DNA of 14,675 nt from Methanomassiliicoccus sp. GTDB taxonomy: Archaea > Thermoplasmatota > Thermoplasmata > Methanomassiliicoccales > JACIVX01. A program made the position numbers and the translations under genes. The stretch lies in NCBI GenBank assembly GCA_020725985.1, contig DYTM01000003.1, positions 3,478 to 18,152 of the forward strand, given 5' to 3'. Within the stretch, counting starts at the first letter, position 1. Each line of letters opens with the position of its first letter. Shown here piece by piece: positions 7,304-14,207 of this stretch. The notes beneath the pieces were generated by a model. The model ran no database searches. It worked only from the letters and a program-made list of their open reading frames with translations, and was not told the DNA's origin.

Positions 7304-8230
7304 ATGACCCCCGGGCCAAGGGTGGTAGCCATCACGGTCAACTGGAATAGACCGGAGGAGACGCTCGAGTGCATCCGATCCCTCCGGGCCGGAGGCGTCC
7401 AGGGACTCGAGACCGTTGTCGTCGACAACGGGTCCGATCCGAGGAGTGTCGAATCGATCAGGCTGAGCGCCCCCGAGGCAAGGATCATCGTGCTGGGGAG
7501 GAACGAGGGGTACGTGAGAGGGGCGAACGCGGGACTGAGAGAGGCGATGAAATCAGATTTCACTCATTTCCTCCTGATCAACAACGACGCCTTCGGGGAG
7601 CCGGGTTTCGTCGCTCAGCTCCTTGAGGGATTGGCCCGGCACTCCTCCGCAGGCATTGTCGGTCCGAAGATCCTCTACCCCGACCGGAGAAGGATATGGT
7701 TCGCCGGGGGGGAATTCAACAGGACATGGGGTTACAGCACCCATCCGTTGATGGACGAGGAGGATCGAGGGACGGGCGAGGAGCGGAAGGTGGACTTCGT
7801 GACGGGATGCGTCATGCTCGTGCGGCGGGAGGGCTTCGAGGAGGTCGGCCTCTTCGACGAGGACTTCGAGATGTACGCCGAGGACCTGGACCTCTGTCTC
7901 CGGGCGGAGGAGAAGGGGTTCGAGTCCTGGTACGTCCCCTCCGCGGTCGCATTTCACAAGGTCTCGAGCTCCGCCGGCATCGGGGGATCGAACATCATGA
8001 CCCCCTTCCGCGCCCGCCGATACGCAAGGAACATGCTTCTGCTCATTGCCAAGAGGATGCGGGGCCTCAGATACCTCACCTGCCTCCTCGGGCAGCTCAT
8101 CATCAGCCTTCCTTACTACTCCGGACTGATCGCAATCCAGCGGTCCAGAGGCGCCCTGGGGGCGTATCTCGGGGGCGTGGTCGAAGGCATGAAATTCAAC
8201 GTCGGAGGGAGGGCGCGGGTTGAGGCTTAG
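7304..8230 (+). CDS. Glycosyltransferase family 2, rhamnosyltransferase-like
   Basis: A 308-residue GT-A fold transferase that moves a sugar from an NDP-sugar to a growing glycan, probably at the cytoplasmic membrane face. Visible are the first strand ITVNWNRPEETLECI, VDNGSDP (40-46), the metal-binding NND (93-95, in place of DxD), GPKILYPD, the acceptor-side GCVMLVRREGFEEVGLFDEDF (168-188) and YAEDLDLCLR with the catalytic-type ED (193-194). This set is typical of WbbL-like rhamnosyltransferases, but the sugar cannot be read from the sequence. The C-terminal 255-275 stretch is hydrophobic and may bind the membrane. First gene of a three-gene set; its last 11 nt overlap the next start, and it ends in TAG. 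Confidence 0.88.
   Translation: MTPGPRVVAITVNWNRPEETLECIRSLRAGGVQGLETVVVDNGSDPRSVESIRLSAPEARIIVLGRNEGYVRGANAGLREAMKSDFTHFLLINNDAFGEPGFVAQLLEGLARHSSAGIVGPKILYPDRRRIWFAGGEFNRTWGYSTHPLMDEEDRGTGEERKVDFVTGCVMLVRREGFEEVGLFDEDFEMYAEDLDLCLRAEEKGFESWYVPSAVAFHKVSSSAGIGGSNIMTPFRARRYARNMLLLIAKRMRGLRYLTCLLGQLIISLPYYSGLIAIQRSRGALGAYLGGVVEGMKFNVGGRARVEA
8204..8213 (+). promoter_or_regulatory. Shine-Dalgarno GGAGGGAGGG for the GT-C gene
   Basis: This double purine run lies inside the end of the preceding gene, 6 nt before the TTG at 8220. It supports that TTG as the start and translation of the GT-C gene from the same mRNA. Confidence 0.6.
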
Positions 8231-9674
8231 GTCCTGCCCGCTGAAGGCCGCCTTCGTCCTTTCGGAGATCCCGGCGGTGCTACGGTCCTTCCGGCCGCTC
8301 CTTCTCGTCATCGTCGTCGGCCTCCTCGTCAGGTTTCTGATCGCCCCCTGGACCTCCTGCCCCTACGACGTCTACCCCTTCTATCGCTCCTCTGTGGACA
8401 TGCTCGCCGGCGCGGGCGTGTACGGCCACGCCTCCTTCTCCTACCCCCCCCTCTTCGCCGTCGTCCTCTACCCCTTCGTCCTTATCCTTTCCCTCTTCAT
8501 GGACCCCGCCCAGTTCGGGTCCCTGCAGTACTCGATGGTCGACCTCGCCCACATGACCGGGATGCTCGTCCCGGTCATCACCCATCCCGCCTTCAATCTC
8601 GCCCTGAAAACTCCGCTCATCCTCGCCGACCTCGTCATGGGTCTCGTCCTCTACCGCTTTGTGCTGGGCGTCAAGGATGAGAAGTGGGCGAGACGGATAT
8701 TCGTCCTCTGGTTCCTCAACCCCTTAGTCATATGGATCAGCTCGGTCGCGGGGCAGATGGACGTTTTCCCGGCGCTGATGACCCTCATCACCCTGATCGC
8801 CTTCTACCGCAAGCACTACATCGTGGCAGGCATGGCGCTCGGCCTAGGCGTGTTCTTCAAGCTCTATCCGATCTACCTGATCATACTCTACCTCGCGCTG
8901 GCGCTCTGGCTCGAGAGCGGCAGTAAGTTCCCCCGTCTGACGAACACAGGTCTGAAACGCTCCTCGCTCCTGGTTCTCGGCGGCTTGGTCAGCGTTGTCG
9001 TCGTCCTCCCCTTCTTCCTTTCCTCGGACCTGATGTTCGATTTTATCTTCCGCAGAGCCGGGTACACGAGCTACGGAGGCCTCAACCTCTGGTTCTTCCT
9101 TCCCGCCCTGCCCAGCGAGGGACTCCTCCCGGACGTCTTCCCGAGCATCATAGGCTTCCCGACATTCATCTTCCTCTCAACGTTAATCCTGGTCTTTGCG
9201 GTCTCGGGCATCATGGTCAGGCGTCTGTCAGGCGAAATCGATGCCCTCAAGGCGCTCTCGGTCGGCAGCCTCCTCACTGTGAGCGTGATCATCTTTCTTC
9301 AACCTGTGACGAATCCTCAGCACCTCATATGGCTCCTCCCCTTCCTCCTCCTCTGCTCGGTCGAGGAGAAGAGGTGGGAGCGGAAGATCTACTTGCTCAC
9401 TGTCCTCGGGCTCCTCTACTTCATCTGGCTCCAGTCAGCTCAGGCGCTCCTTTATCCTGCGGCGGTATACACCGACCTGATCCCGATCGCCGATCTCAAC
9501 TCCGCCGTCCAGACCTACTACACATCCGCCGGCCTGCTGTCGAGGCAGACCCTCGTCATCGTGTCTGCCATGCTCGGGGGAATCGTGGGGCTGACCCTCC
9601 TCCTGCCGAGAAGGCTGGATTTCGTTGACAAGCTCTGGGAAAGGGCGGCAAGGCTGCTGGGGGGAGATGCTTGA
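8220..9674 (+). CDS. Multi-pass GT-C glycosyltransferase (mannosyltransferase-like)
   Basis: A 484-residue integral membrane protein with about ten hydrophobic helices, resembling GT-C enzymes of the GT87/DUF2029 and PIG-M type, which use polyprenyl-phosphate sugars on the outer membrane face. After helix 1 (about 26-43) the first outer loop has PYD (D50), where GT-C enzymes keep the catalytic acidic residue. Then come SYPPLF (74-79), NPLVIWISSVAGQMDVFPAL (167-186) and LGVFFKLYPIYLI (209-221), all recurrent in this group. A later hydrophobic segment has QPVTNPQHLIWLLPFLLL. The TTG start is backed by a Shine-Dalgarno and overlaps the previous gene by 11 nt. The stop overlaps the next TTG (TTGA). 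A Dol-P-Man or Dol-P-Glc donor could come from the synthase encoded at 11628-12737. Donor and acceptor are inferred. Confidence 0.82.
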   Translation: MRLRSCPLKAAFVLSEIPAVLRSFRPLLLVIVVGLLVRFLIAPWTSCPYDVYPFYRSSVDMLAGAGVYGHASFSYPPLFAVVLYPFVLILSLFMDPAQFGSLQYSMVDLAHMTGMLVPVITHPAFNLALKTPLILADLVMGLVLYRFVLGVKDEKWARRIFVLWFLNPLVIWISSVAGQMDVFPALMTLITLIAFYRKHYIVAGMALGLGVFFKLYPIYLIILYLALALWLESGSKFPRLTNTGLKRSSLLVLGGLVSVVVVLPFFLSSDLMFDFIFRRAGYTSYGGLNLWFFLPALPSEGLLPDVFPSIIGFPTFIFLSTLILVFAVSGIMVRRLSGEIDALKALSVGSLLTVSVIIFLQPVTNPQHLIWLLPFLLLCSVEEKRWERKIYLLTVLGLLYFIWLQSAQALLYPAAVYTDLIPIADLNSAVQTYYTSAGLLSRQTLVIVSAMLGGIVGLTLLLPRRLDFVDKLWERAARLLGGDA

Positions 9675-10702
9675 AGCTCTCGTACGTTCTATTCGCCCTG
9701 TTCGCCATCTTCCTGGTCCTCGCCTCGTCTGTAATCCAGGGGGGCGTGCACCGTCTCAGAATCGACCTGGAGGTCGAGATCGAGGAGGGGGACGAAGTCT
9801 GGGTGAACGCATCCTACAGCATCGGCTCCTCTTCCTTCTCCAAATCCCTCAACGTCCTGTGCTTCCCGATCTCGCAATGGCATTCCTGGCCGATCCATAT
9901 CTTCGAGGATGCAAGGGTCCTCGACCCGTATCAGTCTAGGAGCGTGCACGGCCTCTACGATCATCTCCGGACCGAGATGGATCTTATCGGGTCGAACGTT
10001 TCAGTATCCATGGTCAATCTCGACGGGCTCATGGAGATTATCGACGGGGAACCCTCTATCCTGATTCTGGCAAGCCGGACGTTGAATGAGACAGGGTACG
10101 GCGCGAGCGTCCTGCGATGGGTGGAGAGGGGAGGCGTCCTATTCTCCGTCGGGAACGAATCCCTGCCATTCCTTGCGAAGGTCTCGGGAGGGGAGTGGGT
10201 CGGGCCGGACGAGTTCCTCCGGCTGAGGTACCATCCCTTGGCGTTCTCCGGAGGGGAGGGGATGCAACCCTCGACGGCAGCGTCCGCTCTCTCTCTCGAG
10301 AACGTTGCCCCGATCGCTGGAATTGATGTCGAGGACGTCGAGGCCTACGGAGGCACGGTCATCGGCTACCACTATCAGAGGGAGCGAGATCTTGCTTCGG
10401 CGGCTTTGTTCCGTATAGGGAACGGCACCTTGATCGCATTCGCCGGGCCGATCTCCGCCCCATTCGTGACGACCGCCGAGGATGTGATCGCCGCGGACAT
10501 CGCTCGGGTCGTCGCCTGCGGGCTCCAGTGGATTTCCGGTCCCATCTTCTGGCAGACCGAAAGTGCAGGTCAAAATGCGATCGCCGGCGTGCTGTCCGCG
10601 ACCTTCGAGTCCGCGGAAATAGTCTCCGTTTTCGCTTTCACCAACGACGACTTCCAGGCAGCCCACTCGATCAGGATTGCGACTGTCGGGGGAAGCCCCT
10701 AG
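9671..10702 (+). CDS. Exported protein of unknown family with five N-glycosylation sequons
   Basis: I do not recognise a named family. The 343-residue protein starts with a signal peptide or signal anchor (MKLSYVLFALFAIFLVLASS), preceded by a GGGGAG run 4 nt before the TTG, so most of the protein should be outside the cell. Five N-x-S/T sequons lie in the exterior part: N46, N109, N139, N162 and N251. The middle (about 129-165) reads ILILASRTLNETGYGASVLRWVERGG-type sequence, recalling the class I glutamine-amidotransferase-like fold of some secreted or gliding-type proteins, but no catalytic Cys is evident. There is no C-terminal membrane helix. Its start overlaps the GT-C stop by 4 nt, so it is translated with glycosyltransferases and may be a substrate or helper of that pathway. 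It ends in TAG inside a CTAG shared with the convergent gene. Confidence 0.75.
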   Translation: MKLSYVLFALFAIFLVLASSVIQGGVHRLRIDLEVEIEEGDEVWVNASYSIGSSSFSKSLNVLCFPISQWHSWPIHIFEDARVLDPYQSRSVHGLYDHLRTEMDLIGSNVSVSMVNLDGLMEIIDGEPSILILASRTLNETGYGASVLRWVERGGVLFSVGNESLPFLAKVSGGEWVGPDEFLRLRYHPLAFSGGEGMQPSTAASALSLENVAPIAGIDVEDVEAYGGTVIGYHYQRERDLASAALFRIGNGTLIAFAGPISAPFVTTAEDVIAADIARVVACGLQWISGPIFWQTESAGQNAIAGVLSATFESAEIVSVFAFTNDDFQAAHSIRIATVGGSP

Positions 10703-11580
10703 GAGAGATCCTTCGTCGAGTCGACGACATTCCAGACGTGCAGGTCGGGCCTGCTCAGCCTGACGTAGAGGGAAGCGTAGGCCCTCGCCGACGCCTCCAA
10801 CAACACCCCCGCCAGAATCTTCCCGAGGTGTCTTCTGTTGTCTTTCATGAAAGAGAGCAGCGCGCGAAAGAGGAACGAGGCGTTCCAGGTCGGGACGGTG
10901 TAGCCGAATCGCTTCTTCATGTACCTCTCCCCTATGTTCACCCTCGTCCTCTGCTTCCAGAAGTCCCGGACTGTCTCGGGCCCCTTGTTCCATACCACTG
11001 CGTCCTGCGCGTAGACGATGGCGTAACCCCTCCGCTCCATCTCCATCCTGATCCAGTCCTCATCGGTGTTGGTGCCCCTGGGCAGCTGCAAGCGGAGGTT
11101 CCGGAAGGCGACGAGCTCCCCCGTTTTCGGGACGATGAGCGATAGGCGGTGATGCATGTCCCAGAGCATTCTCACCGCGAATCCTACGACCGTGTCCGGG
11201 GCGTTGACCGGAACGGGGTGCCCGCCCACCATGCCGATCCCCGCCTCCTTCAAAGGCTCCAGGAGGCGCGAGAGCGCTCCGGGGGCGAGGGCGTTGTCCG
11301 CGTTGACGAGCACGATCACCTCCCCCTTCGCCTCGCTGACGATCAGGTTCACCGCCGAGTACTTCCCCTCCCTCTTCTCCTGGACGATGAGGCGGACGCG
11401 GGGGTCCTCGGACGAGTATCCTCGGACGATGTCGTCGGTCCGATCGGTGCTCCCGCTCGAGACGACTAGGATCTCGGCGATATCGAAGGAGTCGAGTGAT
11501 TGGGAGGAGATCGAGGCGAGTGATCGCACAATGTTCCTTTCCTCGTTGTGCGCACACACCCCTACCGTCGTCGAGGGCAT
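10699..11580 (-). CDS. Glycosyltransferase family 2
   Basis: A 293-residue GT-A transferase. It has the N-terminal strand VGVCAHNEERNI, VSSGSTDRT (40-48), the loop KREGKYSAVNL, the metal site NAD (93-95), the acceptor-side TDEDW (172-176) and Q-R-T-R at 210-213 followed by GERY, which resembles the Q-x-x-R-W region of processive or EpsO/AglE-like GT2 enzymes. One hydrophobic stretch near 255-272 may anchor it. Sugar and acceptor cannot be told from sequence. The TAG stop shares the palindrome CTAG with the TAG of the convergent exported-protein gene. A TATA-like box about 27 nt upstream suggests a leaderless mRNA starting at this ATG. It is followed on the right by the Dol-P-sugar synthase-like gene, separated by 47 bp. 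Confidence 0.87.
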   Translation of the reverse strand: MPSTTVGVCAHNEERNIVRSLASISSQSLDSFDIAEILVVSSGSTDRTDDIVRGYSSEDPRVRLIVQEKREGKYSAVNLIVSEAKGEVIVLVNADNALAPGALSRLLEPLKEAGIGMVGGHPVPVNAPDTVVGFAVRMLWDMHHRLSLIVPKTGELVAFRNLRLQLPRGTNTDEDWIRMEMERRGYAIVYAQDAVVWNKGPETVRDFWKQRTRVNIGERYMKKRFGYTVPTWNASFLFRALLSFMKDNRRHLGKILAGVLLEASARAYASLYVRLSRPDLHVWNVVDSTKDLS

Positions 11581-11602
11581 CAGCTCGACAAATCACCTTG
11601 TT

Positions 11603-11614
11603 CATACATAATCC
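11603..11614 (-). promoter_or_regulatory. Putative TATA box for the GT2 ending at 10699
   Basis: Minus-strand GGATTATGTATG contains TTATGTAT centred about 27 nt before the ATG at 11580, matching the spacing seen at other genes here. An AAGGTGA about 12 nt before the ATG is a possible but poorly placed Shine-Dalgarno. Confidence 0.5.
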
Positions 11615-11627
11615 TCTCGCGTGCTCC

Positions 11628-12737
11628 TCAATCCGAATGCATGATGCACCCGAGGGTGTCGTAGCTGGCGGCGATCCCGAAGCCGAGGAACATCGGCATG
11701 ATCTGGAACTCGGGGAGTTCGGTGGCGATGGCGTAGAACAGGCCGAGGTTGATGAGGAAGCCAGTGAAGGCTGTGAAGACTATCTTGATCCCCCGGATGA
11801 GGCCGTTCCCTCTCCTCTTTCCTGAGAGGAATTCGTTCGAGATGACGACGTACCCAATCGCGAGGAGGAACGAGAGGATCATCGGGAACACCTCGATGTT
11901 GCGCCAAGGCTGCCCGGTCATCGTCAGGAACAGGAGTGTGGTGAACAAGCCGAGGATGAACGCCGTGACGAAGCGGCCGAGCATGCTCAGCAGGAAGAAC
12001 GAGGTCGCGATCGCCAAACCCTTTCCGACGATACCGCACTGGTTCATGATCGAGAGGACCGTCTTCGAATTGAGCTTCGAGGTCCCTCCACGCCTCTCGC
12101 CGAACTCGAAGCCGACCTCCGATACCTTCAGGTCCCTCGGCGCGAACTTGAGCAGGTCGAAGAGGGCCTTGAAGCCTTGGCGCTCGAACTTCCCGAAGTG
12201 CTCCAGGATCGTTTTCCTGCAGACATCGGTCCTTCCCGAGAAGAAGCCGCTCATGGTGTCCTTGGAGCCGGGCTGCCCCTTGAACCGAAGATAGGCGGAA
12301 GCCATCCGGTGTGCCCCCCAGGAGGAGATCTTCCTCGCGAATGGCAGCTTGCGCCTGTCATTCCTCACTCCCACGACGAGGTCGTTGCCCTTCTCGATCT
12401 CGTCAATCAGGTCCCCGATCGCCTCGGGGGGGTGCTGGAAGTCCGCGTCCAGAACGGCGAAGTAAGGGGTTTCGGTCATCACCAGGCCGTCCATGATGCT
12501 CGCCGTAAGGCCCTTGTCGCCGGGATCCCTCTCGATGAGCGAGACGCGCGGGTTGGATCTTGAGTACGCAAGCACCTTCTCCTGCGTTCCGTCCGTCGAG
12601 GAGTCATCGACGACGATGATTCTTGCCCGGGGGTAGAGGGAGAGGACCGCGTCGAGCATGGGGATTATGTTCTCCTCTTCGTTGAGCGTCGGAAGAATGA
12701 CAGAAAGCGCCCCATCCTCAGCTCGCCAGTCGCTCAT
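11628..12737 (-). CDS. Dolichyl-phosphate sugar synthase-like GT2 with membrane tail
   Basis: A 369-residue enzyme resembling archaeal dolichyl-phosphate mannose synthase, which loads a sugar from GDP-mannose or another NDP-sugar onto dolichyl phosphate. The catalytic domain (about 10-230) has VILPTLNEEENI, VVDDSSTDGT (42-51), the metal site DAD (97-99) followed by FQHPPE, GVRNDRRK, and RRGGTSKLN (216-223), the loop typical of DPM1. About four to five hydrophobic segments follow (near 240-275, 283-302, 317-337, 345-363), as in DPM synthases with a GtrA-like tail such as the Pyrococcus enzyme. The tail ends YDTLGCIMHSD rather than the usual aromatic/basic end of GtrA domains. The lipid-linked sugar could feed the GT-C enzyme at 8220. 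Stop TGA. A clear TATA box precedes it, so it may be transcribed apart from the dehydrogenase. Confidence 0.9.
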   Translation of the reverse strand: MSDWRAEDGALSVILPTLNEEENIIPMLDAVLSLYPRARIIVVDDSSTDGTQEKVLAYSRSNPRVSLIERDPGDKGLTASIMDGLVMTETPYFAVLDADFQHPPEAIGDLIDEIEKGNDLVVGVRNDRRKLPFARKISSWGAHRMASAYLRFKGQPGSKDTMSGFFSGRTDVCRKTILEHFGKFERQGFKALFDLLKFAPRDLKVSEVGFEFGERRGGTSKLNSKTVLSIMNQCGIVGKGLAIATSFFLLSMLGRFVTAFILGLFTTLLFLTMTGQPWRNIEVFPMILSFLLAIGYVVISNEFLSGKRRGNGLIRGIKIVFTAFTGFLINLGLFYAIATELPEFQIMPMFLGFGIAASYDTLGCIMHSD

Positions 12738-12765
12738 AAATCCCCAGGTATCACACCATTCACCC

Positions 12766-12779
12766 GATATATACCTTTC
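12766..12779 (-). promoter_or_regulatory. TATA box of the Dol-P-sugar synthase-like gene
   Basis: Minus-strand GAAAGGTATATATC is the best TATA match in the window (GTATATAT), with a BRE-like GAAAG before it. It is centred about 33 nt before the ATG at 12737, predicting a leader of some 8 nt. It lies in the 65-bp spacer after the dehydrogenase stop. Confidence 0.65.
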
Positions 12780-12785
12780 TGGAAT

Positions 12786-12803
12786 GATTAACCTGCGTTA
12801 ATC
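12786..12803. repeat. Perfect 7-bp inverted repeat GATTAAC-N4-GTTAATC
   Basis: GATTAAC and GTTAATC are exact complements around CTGC. The repeat abuts the dehydrogenase stop and sits just upstream, on the minus strand, of the synthase TATA box, with centres about 24 bp apart. No T-run follows on the minus strand (ATTCCAG), so a regulator-binding site fits better than a terminator. Confidence 0.5.
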
Positions 12804-14185
12804 TACTCCACAGCCGACTCGCGGAAGCGTTGGGGAACGTCCTGACCGCATTTCTCGAAGCCGTTTCCCTCGTCCTGCTCGACCCCTTCCTGCGCAAAAC
12901 CCCGACCGACCCCGATGACCCGCTCCGAGGGTTCGAGGGTGTTTGTGCCGTCCACGACGTAGCCGGCAAAGGTGTCGAACACCCCCTTGAAAGCGTCATG
13001 AGCGACGGTCATGATGACTATGTCCGACTTCAGGACATCCATCAGGCTGCCGTTGATCGGGGAATCCCGGATGAGCGGATCGTATGCGCTTATCCGCTTC
13101 GCGCCGATCTCCCCCAGTCGCTCCATGATGAACTGGGCCGGCGCGTTCCTGGCATCGGAGGAGTTCTTCTTGTAAGTGAGGCCGAGGATTCCAAACTTCG
13201 CCTCAGCCACATCCTTCCCGAGCTTCTCCCTGCAGATTGCGGCGGCCTTCTCCGCCGTGAGCGGGGGCATCGAGTCGTTGAGCTTCCGGGCCGAGTATAT
13301 CAGCCCGAGATCGAGGTCCGAGTTCTCGAACGACTTGGCCAGGAGAAGGGGATCCTTCTTGAGGCAGTGCCCTCCGACCCCGCAGCTCGCCTTGTATGGG
13401 TGGAAGTTCCATTTGGTCGAGGCAGCGAAAAGCGCCTCCTCGACGTCTATGCCACTCTTCTCGCACATGAGGGCGAACATGTTCATCAGGGCGATGTTCA
13501 CGTCCCTCTGGGAGTTTTCCATGAGTTTGACGAACTCCGCCGTCCGCATTGACGACACCAGGACGACCTTCGAAACGATCTTCTCGTAGAGCTCGGCGGC
13601 GATCTCGGCGCTCTCGGAGTTGATGCCGCTGACGATCTTGGGAATGCTCTTCAGCGTCTTGTCCGGATTCCCCGGGTCGATTCTCTCTGGGGAATATGCA
13701 ACGAAGAAATCCTCGCCTGCCGTCAGTCCTGACTTCTCGAGAATCGGCACAACGAACTCGTCGGTCGTGCCGACCTTCACCGTACTCTCGATTATGATAA
13801 ATTTTCCGGAGATGTCGTTCCGGATAACCGATTTCAATGCCTTCTCCAGGTAGGTCAATGTGGGAACGTCACCGTTGGCTGTGGGGACTATGATAATGAC
13901 CACATCGCCCAGCAGGGATGCCTTCTCCACCTCGATGGAGGGGATGAACTTCTTACCAAGAACCTTTGGCAATACTCTTGCCAGATATCTTTCTTCTGGA
14001 ATGTAGTTGACTCCATTCTCCAAGGAGGAGATCTTCTTCTTGTCAACATCAAATCCGTGGACTTTGAAACCCTCGTTGGCGAAGCTCACTGAGACATTGA
14101 GTCCGACGTATCCAAGTCCAATGACTGATATCCGTGCGGCCCTTCTCCCTATCTTCTCGATGAGCTTAGCCATGGCCGTATTCAT
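12803..14185 (-). CDS. UDP-sugar 6-dehydrogenase (UDP-ManNAc/UDP-Glc dehydrogenase family)
   Basis: A 460-residue NAD+-dependent enzyme that oxidises the C6 alcohol of a UDP-sugar to a carboxylate, giving a UDP-uronate for surface glycans. Visible: the NAD loop VIGLGYVGL (21-29), ESTVKVGTTDEF, AYSPERIDPG (163-172), KLMENSQRDVNIAL (220-233, with K220 and N224), the catalytic cysteine C274 in GVGGHCLKKDP (269-279), and GLTYKKNSSDARNAP (335-349) in the third domain. The pattern is closer to WecC-type UDP-N-acetylmannosaminuronate or UDP-GlcNAc dehydrogenases than to UDP-glucose enzymes, but the sugar is not certain. About 30 polar residues follow the usual end near GVGRG. A GGGAAGG lies 5 nt before the ATG at 14185. 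The N-terminal coding part is far lower in G+C than the C-terminal part. The 22-bp gap from the preceding GT2 suggests one operon. Stop is TAG. Confidence 0.93.
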   Translation of the reverse strand: MNTAMAKLIEKIGRRAARISVIGLGYVGLNVSVSFANEGFKVHGFDVDKKKISSLENGVNYIPEERYLARVLPKVLGKKFIPSIEVEKASLLGDVVIIIVPTANGDVPTLTYLEKALKSVIRNDISGKFIIIESTVKVGTTDEFVVPILEKSGLTAGEDFFVAYSPERIDPGNPDKTLKSIPKIVSGINSESAEIAAELYEKIVSKVVLVSSMRTAEFVKLMENSQRDVNIALMNMFALMCEKSGIDVEEALFAASTKWNFHPYKASCGVGGHCLKKDPLLLAKSFENSDLDLGLIYSARKLNDSMPPLTAEKAAAICREKLGKDVAEAKFGILGLTYKKNSSDARNAPAQFIMERLGEIGAKRISAYDPLIRDSPINGSLMDVLKSDIVIMTVAHDAFKGVFDTFAGYVVDGTNTLEPSERVIGVGRGFAQEGVEQDEGNGFEKCGQDVPQRFRESAVE

Positions 14186-14207
14186 CTCAACCTTCCCTCA
14201 ATTTCCG

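Noticed and set aside
8220..8700. Readthrough of the GT2 TAG at 8228-8230 as a second recoded amber site
   Set aside because: The GT2 is complete by family length at this stop, the next gene starts with its own Shine-Dalgarno in another frame, and the readthrough frame encodes no recognisable domain.
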